From NCBI GenBank assembly GCA_036927565.1, contig JAYESD010000001.1, positions 279,631,560 to 279,695,559 of the forward strand: a stretch of 64,000 bases of DNA, given 5' to 3'. Positions 52,891-64,000 of this stretch are shown in pieces. The position numbers were made by a program, and so were the translations under genes. This DNA comes from Tuctoria greenei. Its lineage: Eukaryota > Streptophyta > Magnoliopsida > Poales > Poaceae. Each line of letters opens with the position of its first letter. Position 1 is the stretch's first letter. Under the pieces are notes generated by a model. The model saw only the letters and a list, made by a program, of their open reading frames with translations, was not told where the DNA came from and searched no databases.

Positions 52891-55309
52891 ATGTCGGACA
52901 TGAAGGATGTACACAAGAGCAGCAACCAAGAGAAGGTTGATGATGACAAAAATCAGAAAGTGGAAAAGCTCCTCGAAGGATTCAAGACTTCGAGGATGAC
53001 GATGAGGAGACGCTTGAGCTAAAGGTGCTCCTAAGAAAGAAGATTGTTTCCAAAGGGAAAGTGAAAATAGAAGATGAAAAGAAGAAGAAGGGGAGTATTC
53101 ACACCGACTACTCCCGATATCCTTTCAACTATGATCGTCTTAATTCCAGCAATAATCATTATTTATGTATCCCTCTAGGAAAAGCCCCACACTTCGATGG
53201 AAGTGATTACTCAATATGGAGGCAAAATATGAAAATTCATCTAATTTCTCTCAATCCAAGCTTATGGCATATTGTGTGCACAGGGATAGATATCCCGGAC
53301 GGTGATGAAGAGCTCACACTAAGCCAAGAGCAGGCAATTCATCGAAATGCTCAAGTCGCGGCAGTTATTACCTCTTCGCTCAGTCGGGACGAGTTCACCA
53401 AGGTGGATGGACTCGAGATTGCAAAGGAGATCTGGGACACATTACAAACTGCACATGAAGGTGATCGTTATGTGCGTGAAGCGAAGATCGAAATGATCGA
53501 GGGCGAATTAGGAAGATTTGCAATCGAAGAAGATGAGTCACCTAAAGATATGTACAACAGACTTAAGACGCTCGTCAACAAGGTTCGATCTTACGGAAGC
53601 AAGAAGTGGAACGACCACGAGGTGGTGAAGCTCATCCTTAGAGCTTTCATGCCTTGCAACGTCACCTTATGCTCCATGATTAGAGAAAGCCCCAGATACA
53701 AGAGAATGACTCCAGATGAGCTACTTGGGAAAATCATCAATTTTAAGATGATGGAAAAGCAAGCGAAGCATGTCAAGGAAATTGCCGACCTTACCTCGGC
53801 AAAGAAGAAAGGGGTTGCCTTGAAGTCCACCCTCAAGCCCTTATCTAAAGAATCACGAGAAGCTAAATTAGAGGAAGACGGTGACGATGAGAGCAGTGAT
53901 TTAGATGAAGATGACATGATACTATTCATGAAGAAATTCAAGAAAATGATGAAGAAGAGACAAGGTGCCAAGTCAAGTGAAGGAAAATACAAGGAAAGAA
54001 CAAAGCCAAAGTTGAGGCGGGCATGCTATAATTGTGGTGAGAATAGCCACTTTATAGTTGATTGCCCATATGAAGAGAACAAGAAGAAGACTAAAGAAGC
54101 CAAGCCTCACCCCAAGAAATTCTTCAAGAAGAAGAAACAAGCCGAACAAGCGCACATAGGGAAAGAGTGGGACTCAAATGATGAGTCCTCATCATCATCA
54201 GAAGAAGAGATGGCTAGCATAGCCATCGAGAAGACATCCAAGAAGTCTACTCTTTTACCCACACTCGGCGCATTGAAGGGGAACGACACTTGCCTAATGG
54301 CAAAGGAAGGTAAATGCAAGGTAACAACAAAACCCTCCTCCATGCATTCCCATTCTAGTGATAGCGACATTGCGAGTGATAATGAAGATATGCTTATTGG
54401 ATTAGATAACAAAACAGCCACTAAAATGAAATTTTTACTTGATCAACTTGTTGAGAAGGAGAGGTTAATACACCGTCAAGAATACATGATTTTCTCCCAA
54501 AAGGAGGAATATGTCAAACTTGACAAACTTCTAGAGCTTGAAAGGGAGCGAAGCAAGTCACTAGAGGTTGAGTTAGCTTCAAGCAAGGAAGCTTGCTTGG
54601 AGTTAAACGACTCAAATGTTGCAATCAAGGAAGAACTTGCTAACCTAATCGAGGTTAACAAGATCCTTGAAGTGCAAGGTGAGTCACCCAAGCAAGGTGA
54701 CCCTTCATCCTCTTCAAGTTCACCTTCTCAACCCATTAAAACTGAAGTTGCTTCTACTTGTACATGTGGTAAAATTGACAACAGTTTGAAAGACAAGTCA
54801 CCTTCCACCAAGGACAAGCATCCTGCACAAAATGTCATATTTGACAAGGAGAAGATCAAATATGCACGTAGTGCATACTTGGTCACAAGACCTCCAAATG
54901 TCAAATATGGCATTGGTTACTCTTATGGTGAAAAGCAACAAGCTAGAAGCCACAAGAATAACGGGATAGAAATGTCTTTGTAAAGGGAGGAGTCTTCCAA
55001 ACTGGAAAATAAAAAATTAATGAGTACAACACGCATGACCACCGGACTAGTCCGGTCAGGGTCCGGACAAGTCCGGTACTCCGGACAAGTCTGGCCTCAC
55101 AGACTAGTCCTGTGTAGAAACAACAAAAGTTACTATTCAGAACTTTCGATGCATCTTATGTCTTAATGAGAAGTAACTATGAAAAGGTTTATGCTCGTTA
55201 TGTTGGGCCATGCCATGAGAACACCAAATCTCATGTGTGGGTGCCCAAATCCCTTGTGACTAACCTAAAAGAACCCAATCAAGCTTGGGTACCTAAAACC
55301 AAGGCATAA
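52891..55309 (+). pseudogene. Gag of copia 2
   Basis: ATG at 52891 (MSDMKDVHK) as in copia 3, with a frameshift near 52975. The main open stretch is 53025-54983: APHFDGSDYSIWRQNMKIHL, a UBN2-type gag domain, a zinc knuckle CYNCGENSHFIVDC, Lys-rich and coiled-coil segments, then a stop at 54981-54983. The remaining part carries four palindrome motifs (55040-55115) and VWVPKSLVTNL-like sequence ending in the conserved KTKA then TAA (55307-55309). Gag packages the RNA into particles. Confidence 0.88.
55040..55115. repeat. Palindrome cluster near the end of copia 2 gag
   Basis: Four motif copies within 75 bp (ACCGGACTAGTCCGGT, two CGGACAAGTC-type, one degenerate), in what is coding sequence in copia 3. 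Confidence 0.88.
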
Positions 55310-57725
55310 TTTGTTTTTGCGGGCCTATTCCTCTGGTGGATCCAAATGGGTGCTAGACAGTGGCTGCACCAACCATATGATCGGAGAAAGGAGAATGTTC
55401 GTTGAATATGAAGCAAATGAGGATCCAAGCGAGGGCATCTACTTTGGAGACAATAGTCAAGGAAAAGTGCTCGGTACCGGTAAAATTGCCATATCACCAC
55501 GACACACTCTTTCTCACGTATTACATGTAGATTCTTTAGATTATAACCTGTTGTCCATATCTCAATTATGTGACAAAGGTTATAATTGCTTGTTCACTAA
55601 CGAGGGTGTGACTGTCTCTAGGAGAAGTGATGGTTCCATTGCATTCAAGGGTATGTTAAAGGGCAAACTTTATCTTGTTGACTTCAACAAGGATAAAGCT
55701 GAACTTGACACATGCTTGATTGCAAAGACCAACATGGGTTGGTTGTGGCATAGACGGCTAGCGCATGTTGGTATGAGGAACCTTCAAAAACTCTTCAAGG
55801 GCGATCACATCCGAGGTTTGAAGGATGTTGTTTTTGAGAAAAACAGGCCTTGTAGTGCGTGCCAAGCCGGGAAGCAAGTTGGAGCACCTCACCCTACCAA
55901 GAACGTCATGACTACAACAAGACCGCTCGAGCTACTTCACATGGACTTATTTGGTCCAATTGCCTACATAAGCATCGGCGGTAACAAATATGGTTTAGTA
56001 GTTGTTGATGCTTTTTCCCGCTTCACTTGGTTTTCTTTTTGCATGACAAGTCAGAAACACAAGGAATACTCAAGAAGTTCTTCAAGCAAGCTCAAAATGA
56101 ATTCTCATTGACAATCAAGAACATTCGAAGTGACAACGTCACAGAGTTCAAGAGCACACAAGTGGAGGAGTACCTAGATGAAGAAGGCATAAAGCACGAG
56201 TTTTCAGCTCCGTACTCCCCTCAACAAAATGGAGTTGCCGAAAGAAAGAACCAAACTCTCATAGAGATGGCTAGGACGATGCTCGATGAGTACAAGACCT
56301 CGGATCGATTTTGAGCGGAAGCGATTAACACCGCTTGCCGCGCCATAAGTCGACTTTATCTTCATCGACTACTCAAGAAGACATCCTATGAGCTACTCAC
56401 CGGTAACAAGCCTAACATATCATATTTTTGAGTTTTCGGTTCCCCACGTTATATTTTAAACAAGAAGCCTAGGACTTCAAAGTTTGCTTCGAAGTCCGAT
56501 GAAGGTTTCTTGCTTGGTTATGATTCGAACACTTACGCCTATTGTATTTTTAACAAGACCTCCAGACTTATTGAAGTAGCACGTGACATAGTGTTCGATG
56601 AAACTAATGGCTCCCAAAAGGAGCAAGTTGATCTATGTGTGCTAGATAAAGAAGAAGCTCCTTGCCAAGCATTGAGAAGAATGGCGTTAGGCGAAGTTCG
56701 ACCACAAGAGCCACCTCTACATATCCATGAGGAAAACGAACCACAAGAGGAGACCAATGATCAAGGGGGAGCTTCCATACAAGATCAACCTCAAGAAAGT
56801 GAAGATGATCAACAAGTCAATGAAGGCAATCATTTAGGGGGAGAAGAAGATGATCATGAAGATTCAAGACAGCAAGTACCACACCCAAGAGTACACCAAT
56901 GTGTCCAAAGGGATCACCCAATCGACAACATCATCGGCAACATCCAAAAGGGAGTAACTACTAGATCTCGCATAGCTAATTTTTGTGAGCATTACTCGTT
57001 TGTGTCCTTTTTGGAACCGCGCAGGGTTGAGGATGCATTGAAGGATCCGGATTGGGTAGTGGCCATGCAAGAAGAACTCAACAATTTCAAGAGAAACGAG
57101 GTGTGGGAACTTGTCGAAAGACCAAAATCCAACGTCGTCGGCACCAAATGGGTCTTCCGCAACAAACAAGACGAACACGGGGTGGTGACAAGGAACAAGG
57201 CACGACTTGTGGCCAAAGGGTATTCACAAGTTGAAGGTTTGGATTTCGATGAAACCTTTGCTCCCGTAGCTAGACTTGAATATATTAGAATATTACTTGC
57301 ATATGCTACTCACCATGATTCCAAGCTCTATCAAATGGATGTGAAAAGCGTCTTCCTCAACGGACCAATCAAGGAGGAAGTGAATGTGGAGCAACCCCCC
57401 GAGTTTGAAGACGAAGAGTTCCCCGACCACGTATTTAAATTGCGTAAGGCTCTCTACGGCCTCAAACAAGCTCCTAGAGCTTGGTATGAGTGTCTTAGAG
57501 ATTTCTTAATTGAAAATGGCTTTAAGATTGGCAAAGTAGATTAGACATTGTTTACAAAGAATTTTGACAATGATCTTTTTGTTTGTCAAATCTATGTTGA
57601 TGATATAATCTTTGGTTCAACTAACAAATCTTTTTGTGAGAAGTTTAGTAAAATTATGACAGACAGGTTTGAGATGTCTATGATGGGAGAGCTAAAGTAC
57701 TTTTTAGGATTCCAAGTGAGGCAAT
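55310..57725 (+). pseudogene. Pol of copia 2 (protease, integrase, RT, part of RNase H region)
   Basis: In the +1 frame after the gag stop. Protease WVLDSGCTNHM; integrase finger LWHRRLAHVG...CSACQAGK; core LHMDLFGPI and NGVAERKN. There is a frameshift near 56030, a TGA at 56312 and a TGA near 56429. Chain continues 56510-57544 (NVVGTKWVFRNK, LDFDETFAPVARLE, KLYQMDVKS). TAG at 57542-57544, then YVDDIIFGS and FEMSMMGELKYFLGFQV up to the insertion of LTR G after GAGGCAAT. Confidence 0.92.
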
Positions 57726-58266
57726 TGTTGACGGTTGTTATATACCAATTTCAGCCATCAATATAACTCAATTATGTGAAGGATTGATAATTTCTTGCAC
57801 ACATCACCTTTCTACTTGACCTATTTCCACTTGTACTTGGAGAAATATGTGTATGCAGATATTTATACAGGAATTGAGGAAAAGTATGGGGAGCAATCAT
57901 ATAAAATATCATCCCAGCCAATCAGGCGACGACATGTGGCACCACATGGATCAAATGGCCCACAAACAGAAGTATTTGAGGCCATCCAACGGTGTAGCAC
58001 CAATATCAGTCAATGGGACCCACCTGGCAGCCACTTGGAGGAAGTATGGGCCGTTTGGAGCCCTGACCAGGTCGGCCGAACCAAGGGGTCGGCCAACCTG
58101 GTCGTGGCGCCAAACACGGTCAACTTCCACGTGTTGGCTCCTCCCGGCTCCCTGGAGTCAATGACGACTGATTCGCGCGCTTTTGGTGGCGAGAACCGAC
58201 CTCAACACTAGTATAAATAGGACCCCATACCCCTCACTTCAACACACATCACTTGGGCATCATTCT
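57726..58266 (+). repeat. LTR fragment G, unknown family
   Basis: Starts TGTTGACGGTTGTTATATACC exactly where copia 2 breaks (compare GAGGCAACAAAAGG at 12743 in copia 1). It has a TATA box (58212-58220) and is cut 46 bp after it by copia 3. GCAAT (57721-57725) should be its target duplication. I do not recognise the family. Confidence 0.75.
58212..58220 (+). promoter_or_regulatory. TATA box in LTR G
   Basis: TATAAATAG in ACACTAGTATAAATAGGACC. Confidence 0.65.
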
Positions 58267-58527
58267 TGAAAGTGCATCTAGGACTCCCTTGTGGGTTTTG
58301 GATGATTTATGACAAGCAATTGGGATCCTAACCTCTTTGTTGATATGAATGCAGGCCTATAATAGAAAAATGAGCAAAATACCAAAAAGTAGGGATGAAG
58401 AGGAGCAAAGTGGAAATGAGCTCAAGGAAAAAGAGTAGTAGATTATTGTGTATGGAGTGTGTTAAGGAAACACACCCCAAGAGCTCAATGATAATTAAAC
58501 ATACACATTGCACAGAGTTACATAGGA

Positions 58528-59010
58528 CAGGACTAGTCCGATCACAACCGGACTAGTCCGATAACCTTTCTGCACCAGATCGGACAAGTCCGATATCTGT
58601 CGGACTAGTCCGATATCTTTCTGACTAGAATCGGACTAGTCCACCCCAGTGCGGACTAGTCCTCAAAACACTACACAAGTCACACAAAATCGGACAAGTC
58701 CGTTATCAACCGGACTAGTCCGATATCCTTTCTGATCCACTTCGGACAAGTCCGATATTCACACGGACTAGTCTGAAAAACCCACTGATCTAAATCAAAC
58801 AAGTCCTCCAAGTGCGGACTTGTCATCCAACACACTTAGGGTTTCACATGTCCGGACAAGTCTGATGGACATCGGACTAGTCCGAAGATTTCCAGTAGCG
58901 AAATCGGACAAGTCCGTTTTCAGCCGGACTAGTCCGATATTTCGGGACACTTAGGGTTTGCAACACACAGCACATCGGACTAGTACGGTGACCACCACGG
59001 ACTAGTCCGA
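58528..59010. repeat. Palindrome array in U3 of copia 3 LTR
   Basis: I count 18 motif copies: about 11 with ACTAGT and 7 with ACAAGT/ACTTGT centres, many of them perfect 12-mers, at 16-40 bp intervals. Flanking bases are often T before and AT after (TCGGACTAGTCCGAT). Confidence 0.92.
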
Positions 59011-59047
59011 ACTTTCTGAACCCTAACGGTAACTTTTAGAAACCCCA

Positions 59048-59056
59048 TATAAATAG
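59048..59056 (+). promoter_or_regulatory. TATA box of copia 3 LTR
   Basis: TATAAATAG in AACCCCATATAAATAGAGGT. Confidence 0.8.
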
Positions 59057-59829
59057 AGGTGCACGGCCCAATTTGACACTCTCTCGAACCCTAGCGCCGT
59101 CACACCTCCCAAGAGCCTCAAAAACGACCTCTCTCCACGAAATTAAGTGCAATCGTCCAATCCTTTGAGGATTCACTCTAGATCATTGGAGAGACACTTG
59201 CAACACCACATTGAGCTCACGGTTTGATTCTCTAACACACTCCTGCATTTCAATTGTAACTTTTGAGTGTGTTTTCGGTGGCAGTGTGTTTTGTAATCTA
59301 AGGGAGCTCTCAACGTGTGAGAACGCCCCTTGAATTCGGTTATTCACCCCTTTGTGGTTAGTGGAAGAGGATTGGCCTTCGTGACGATCCAACGAGGGTA
59401 GGGTTGGAGAAGACCCGTTCCTTTTGTGGACTCCTCAACGTGGACGTAGGTTGCCTTTGTGGTAGCCGAACCACGGGATAAATCATTGTGTCTTGTTTTA
59501 GTGTTCATCATTCTAATTAATCAACTCAATCTAGGGTTTCATACACATTGTTCATCTTATGTTAAATTGTTGCACATAAAACTTAACTGTGATATAATCC
59601 AGCATATAACTGTTAAACTGTAGTTTGATTCTATATTTCTGCTGTACACATAAAAGAATCAAACTAATCAATCAAGTTTAATCAACTTAGTCCGTGAACA
59701 CCGGACTAGTCCGCACTTTATCGGACTAGTCCGATATCTCTGGTACTGAACTGGTTGTTGAGTGTTGCAAGATCCGACAATTTTCAAAAAGTCCTATTCA
59801 CCCACCCCCCCTCTAGGCCTACATTCAAT

Positions 59830-59841
59830 TGGTATCAAAGC
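59830..59841 (+). other. Primer-binding site of copia 3
   Basis: TGGTATCAAAGC, initiator-Met type with one G-to-A change. Confidence 0.85.
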
Positions 59842-59879
59842 AGGTTCTTCAAGAAAGAGTCTAATCACTCGAAGAGATC

Positions 59880-62289
59880 ATGTCGGACATGAAGGACGTC
59901 CACAAAATCAACAACCAAGAGGCGGTTAACAATGACAAGAACCAAAAAGTAGAGAAGTACCTCGAAGCCATTCAAGACTTCGAGGACGATGATGAGGAGA
60001 CGCTGGAGCTAAAGGCACTCCTCAAAAAGAAGGCACTTTCCAAAGGGAAAGCGAAAGTTGAAGAGAAGAAGAAGGGGAGTAGTCACACCGACTACTCCCA
60101 ATATCCTTTTAACTATGATCGTCTAAATTCCAATAACAACCATTACTTATCTATCCCACTTGGAAAAGCCCCACACTTCGATGGAAGTGATTACTCAATG
60201 TGGAGGCAGAATATGAAGATGCATTTGATTTCCCTAAATCCAAGTCTATGGCATGTTGTATGCACAGGGATAGATATTTCGGATGACGACGAAGAGCTCA
60301 CCCCAAGCCAAGAGCAGGCCATTCATAGAAACGTTCAAGCCGCAACTGTAATCACCTCCTCACTCAGTCGGGACGAGTTCACCAAGGTGGATGGACTCGA
60401 AATTGCTAAGGAGATATGGGATACTCTGCAAACTGCACATGAAGGTGACCGACATGTGCGTGAAGCAAAGATTGAGATGATCGAAGGCGAACTAGGAAGA
60501 TTCGCAATTGAGGAAGATGAGTCACCCCAAGATATGTACAATCGATTGAAGACACTCGTTAACAAAGTTCAATCATATGGGAGCAAGAAGTGGAATGACC
60601 ACGAGGTTGTAAAGCTCATCCTTAGAGCTTTTATGCCTCGCAATGTCACGCTATGTTCCATGATTAGAGAAAGCCCCGGATACAAAAAGATGACTCCGTA
60701 TGAATTGCTTAGAAAAATTATCAACTTTAGATGATGGAAAAACAAGCAAAGCACGTCAAGGAAATTGCCGATCTCACATCAGCTAAGAAGAAAGGGGTTG
60801 CTTTAAAGTCCACCCTCAAGCCTCTATCCAAAGAAGCAAGAGAAGCGCAACTAGAGGAAGACAGTGACGAAGAGAGCAGTGAGCTAGATGAAGAGGACAT
60901 GATATTATTCATAAAAAGTTCAAGAGAATAATGAAGAAAAGACAAGGGACAAGATCAAGTGAAGGCAAGTACAAGGAAAGAACAAAGCCAAAGTTGAGAC
61001 GGGCGTGCTATAATTGTGGAGTATAACCACTTTATAGTTGATTGCCCATATGAGGAGAACAAGAAGAAGACCAAAGAATCCAAGCCTCAACCTAATAAAT
61101 TCTTCAAGAAGAAGAAACAAGCCAAACAAGCGCACATTGGGAAGGAGTGGGACTCAAACGATGAGTCCTCATCATCCCATGAAGAAGAGATGGCTAGCAT
61201 AGCCATCGAGAGCACGTCCAAGAAATCTACACTCTTCCCTACACTCGGTGCAAGGAAGGGAAATGGCACTTGCCTTATGGCAAAGGAAGGTAAACGCAAG
61301 GTAATCATCAAGACCCCTTCCATGCATTCCTACTCTAGCGATGATGAAATAAATAGTGATGATGATGATATGCTAAATGGACTAGATAGGAAAACTGCAA
61401 CAAAATGAAATTTTTACTTGATCAACTTGTTGAGAAGGAGAGGTTAATAAATCGTCAAGAGGACATGATTATCTCCCAAAAGGAGGAGTATGTCGAACTT
61501 GACAAACTTCTAGAGCTTGAAAAGGAGAAAAACAATTCACTAGAGCTTGAGTTAGCTTCAAGCAAGAAAGCTTGCTTGGAGTTAACAGACTCAAATGTTT
61601 CAATCAAGGACCAACTTGTTGACCTGATCAAGGTTAACAAGATCCTTGAAGTGCAAGTTGAGTCACTCAAGCTGAGTGAACCTTCCTCCTCTTCAAATTC
61701 ACCTTCCCAACCAACTAAAACTGAGTTTGCTCATATGTGCACATGTAGTAAAACTGAGACCAGGTTGAAAGGGAAGTCAACCTCCACAGAGGATAAAAAT
61801 CCTACCCAATGTGGCATATTTGACAAGGAGAAGATCAACTATGCACGTAGTGCATACTTGGTCCAAAGACCTCCAAATGACAAATATGGCATTGGTTACT
61901 CTTATGATGAAAAGCAGCATGCTGGAAGTCATAAGAATAACAAGGGAAGGACTTCTTTTGTGAAGGGAAGACCCTATCAAATTGGTAAGTCGAAGGATAA
62001 AAACTTGAACTCACATGAATACTGGACCAGTCCGGTTGGTGTCCGGACAAGTCTGGTCATCCGGACAAGTCCGGCCCCCCAGACTAGTCCAATTAATAAA
62101 CAACAACAGCTATTATTCAAAACTTTTGATGCCTCCTATGTGTTAATGAGAAATAATCTTGGCAATGTTTGTGCTTATTATGTTGGGCCATGCCATGGGA
62201 ACACAAAATCCCATGTGTGGGTGCCCAAATGTATTGTAACTAACCTCCAAGGACCCAAGCAAGCTTGGGTACCTAAAACCAAAGCATAA
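59880..62289 (+). pseudogene. Gag of copia 3
   Basis: ATG at 59880 (MSDMKDVHKINNQE). Open to 60734 with APHFDGSDYSMWRQNMKMHL and the UBN2-type domain (EIWDTLQTAHEGDRHVREAK). Single-base losses near 60728, 60917, 61020 (inside the zinc knuckle region) and 61402 shift the frame, but the parts 60731-60931, 61016-61408 and 61405-62289 follow copia 2. The last part contains a coiled coil and then TSPVGVRTSLVIRTSPAPQT, which is encoded by the palindrome repeats (62022-62094). It ends VPKTKA and TAA at 62287-62289. Confidence 0.88.
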
Positions 62290-64000
62290 TGTGTTTTTGC
62301 AGGCCTATTCCTCCGGTGGATTCAAATGGGTGCTAGACAGTGGATGCACCAACCATATGACCGGAGAAAGGAGGATGTTCGTGGAATATGAAGAGAATGA
62401 GGATCCAAACGAGGGCATCTACTTCGGAGGTAATAGTCAAGGAAGGGTGCTCGGTACCGGTAAAATTGCAATATCCTCTGAACACACACTTTCTCATGTT
62501 TTACATGTTGAATCTTTAGATTATAACCTGCTGTCCATATCTCAACTATGTGGCAAAGGTTATAATTGCTTGTTCTGTGACCGTCTCTAGGAGGAGTGAT
62601 GGTTCCATTGCATTCAAGGGTATGTTGAAGGGAAAGCTTTACCTTGTTGACTTCAACAAGGATAAAGCCGAACTCGACACATGCTTGATTGCTAAAACCA
62701 ACATGGGTTCGTTGTGGCATAGACGGCTAATGCATGTTGGTATGAGGAATCTTCAAAAACTCCTCAAGGGCGATCACATCCGAGGTTTGAAGGATGTTGT
62801 TTTTGAGAAAGACAGGCCTTGTAGCGCGTGCCAAGCCGGGAAGAAAGTTGGAGCACATCATCCCGCAAAGAACGTCATGACTACAACAAGACCGCTCAAA
62901 CTACTTCACATGGACTTGTTTGGTCCAATCGCTTACATAAGCGTCGGCAGTAACAAATACGGTTTATTTATCATTGATGATTTTTCTCGTTTCACTTGGG
63001 TTTTCTTTTTGCATGATAAGTCAGAAACACAAGGAACACTCAAGGAGTTGTTCAAGCGAGCTCAAAACAAATTTTCATTGACAATCATGAGTATTCGAAG
63101 CGACAATGGCACGGAGTTCAAGAACACACAAGTGGAGGAGTACCTTGATGAAAAGGGCATCAAGCACGAATTTTCAGCGCCATACTCGCCATAACAAAAC
63201 GGAGTTGCCGAAAGAAAGAACCGAACACTCATAGAGATGGCAAGAACAATGCTCGATGAGTACAAGACTTCGGATCGATTTTGGGCGGAAGCGATTAACA
63301 CCGCTTGCCACGCCACACATCGACTTTATCTTCATCGACTACTCAAGAAGACTCCCTATGAGCTACTTACCGGTAACAAACCAAACATTTCATATTTTCG
63401 AGTTTTCGGTTCTCCATGTTATATCCTGAACAAGAAGCCTAGGACTAGTTTGCTTCGAAGTCTGATGAAGGTTTCTTGCTTGGTTATGATTCGAACACTT
63501 ACGCCTATCGTGTTTTCAACAAGGCCTCCAGACTTTTTGAAGTAGCACGTGACGTAGTGTTCGATGAGACTAATGGCTCCCAAAAGGAGCAAGTTGATCC
63601 ATGTGAATTAGGTAAAGAAGAAGCTCCTTGTCAAGCATTGAAAAGAATGGCTCTAGGCGAAGTTCGACCACAAGAGCCACCTTCACACGTACATGAGGAA
63701 AATGAACCACAAGAGGAGGCCATCAATCAAGGGGGAGCTTCAACACAAGATCAACCACAAGAGTACGAAGATGATCAACAAGTCAATGAAGGCAACCACT
63801 TAGGGGGAGAAGCAGACAATCATGAAGACGCAACTCCTCAAGTGCCACACCCAAGAGTACACCAATGCGTCCAAAGGGATCACCCAATCGACAACATCAT
63901 CGGTGACATCCAAAAGGGAGTAACCACTAGATCTCGCATATCTAACTTTTGTGAGCATTATTCGTTTGTATCCTTTTTGGAACCACGCAGGATTGAGGAT
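62290..64000 (+). pseudogene. Pol of copia 3 (protease, integrase, start of RT region), cut by window end
   Basis: In the +1 frame after gag. Protease WVLDSGCTNHMTGERR. A deletion near 62575 shifts the frame. Integrase has LWHRRLMHVG, CSACQAGKK, LHMDLFGPI and SDNGTEFKN; TAA at 63192-63194 replaces a Gln codon just before the NGVAERKN motif. Integrase continues 63195-63450 (TGNKPNISYFRVFGSPCY, which is deleted in copia 1), then a deletion near 63449 shifts the frame again. The linker before RT runs to the window end. Confidence 0.9.

Larger units (their letters stand above)
51261..57725 (+). mobile_element. Copia element 2 (same family as copia 1), cut by LTR G
   Basis: 5' LTR (51261-52838), PBS, gag, pol up to RT/RNase H, then interrupted at 57726. 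The remaining RNase H, extra ORF and 3' LTR lie beyond the window. Stops and frameshifts in gag and pol show it is defective. Confidence 0.93.
58267..59827 (+). repeat. 5' LTR of copia 3, 1561 bp
   Basis: TGAAAGTGCATC...CCTACATTCA. U3 palindrome array at 58528-59010, TATA box at 59048-59056, two U5 motif copies (59697-59735). Confidence 0.95.
58267..64000 (+). mobile_element. Copia element 3 (same family), right end outside window
   Basis: 5' LTR (58267-59827), PBS (59830-59841), gag from 59880, pol from about 62290 to the window end. It is the best-preserved gag start of the family here, but has four or more single-base shifts. ATTCT (58262-58266) should be one copy of its target duplication. 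Confidence 0.93.

Noticed and set aside
57726..58266. MITE or small DNA transposon
   Set aside because: TG start, a TATA box near the cut and the missing right end fit an LTR cut by copia 3 better; no terminal inverted repeat could be checked.
61984..62302. Copia 3 intron from GGTAAGT to TTGCAG that would remove the gag stop
   Set aside because: Joining these sites does not bring pol into the gag frame, and copia 2 has lost both sites.

Overview
The window looks like nuclear DNA from a plant, most likely a grass. It is a repeat-rich block made almost entirely of nested LTR retrotransposons, and I found no ordinary host gene. The case for a grass rests on the element types: Ty3/gypsy chromoviruses with long LTRs and a chromodomain-like tail (Tekay/Del-like), Tat-lineage Ty3/gypsy elements with a second RNase H and a large antisense ORF, and SIRE/Maximus-like Ty1/copia elements with an extra ORF after pol. 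Species cannot be told from the sequence.

Layout, left to right. Element A (1-10270, minus strand) is a young, apparently intact chromovirus. It has a 2.84 kb LTR, an initiator-Met tRNA primer-binding site, an extra ORF upstream of gag, and one uninterrupted 1523-residue gag-pol ORF. It sits inside copia element 1 (plus strand, about 10271-33444). Copia 1 has a decayed pol (10271-13530), a spacer, an extra ORF split in two (14528-15412 and 30258-30718), a polypurine tract and a 3' LTR (31198-33444). The extra ORF is split by a fragment of a Tekay-like LTR (H, 15413-30257). H is itself split by a complete Tat element B (16810-29776) flanked by the 5-bp duplication GATTC. The copia 1 3' LTR contains a solo Tat LTR (32421-33284). 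Copia 1 appears to lie in the LTR of decayed chromovirus D (33445-35289, minus). D is cut by a 3.8 kb LTR, F (35290-39102). Next come a minus-strand gag fragment E (39278-40165) and a decayed Tat element C (40166-51260, minus). Copia element 2 (51261-57725) cuts the right LTR of C, LTR fragment G (57726-58266) cuts copia 2, and copia element 3 (58267-64000) cuts G. The right-hand nests close beyond the window.

How the parts work: each autonomous element encodes Gag (particle), protease, reverse transcriptase/RNase H (copying from a tRNA primer at the PBS, with plus-strand priming at the PPT) and integrase. LTRs carry the promoters; TATA boxes are visible in A, B, C, G, the solo LTR and all three copia LTRs. 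Only A looks coding-competent.

Most interesting: (1) the upstream ORF of A starts with a near copy of the histone H3 N-terminal tail (11 of the first 13 residues after Met, including K4, K9 and S10) and ends in a histone-chaperone-like acidic tail, within an element whose integrase ends in a chromodomain-like region; (2) a 12-bp palindrome, CGGACTAGTCCG, and its variant CGGACAAGTCCG are scattered in dozens of copies through the copia LTRs, leaders and even coding sequence, and through Tekay-like LTRs of a different superfamily; (3) the Tat elements keep a large, probably spliced antisense gene; (4) Tat LTRs show a covarying inverted repeat around the TATA box.
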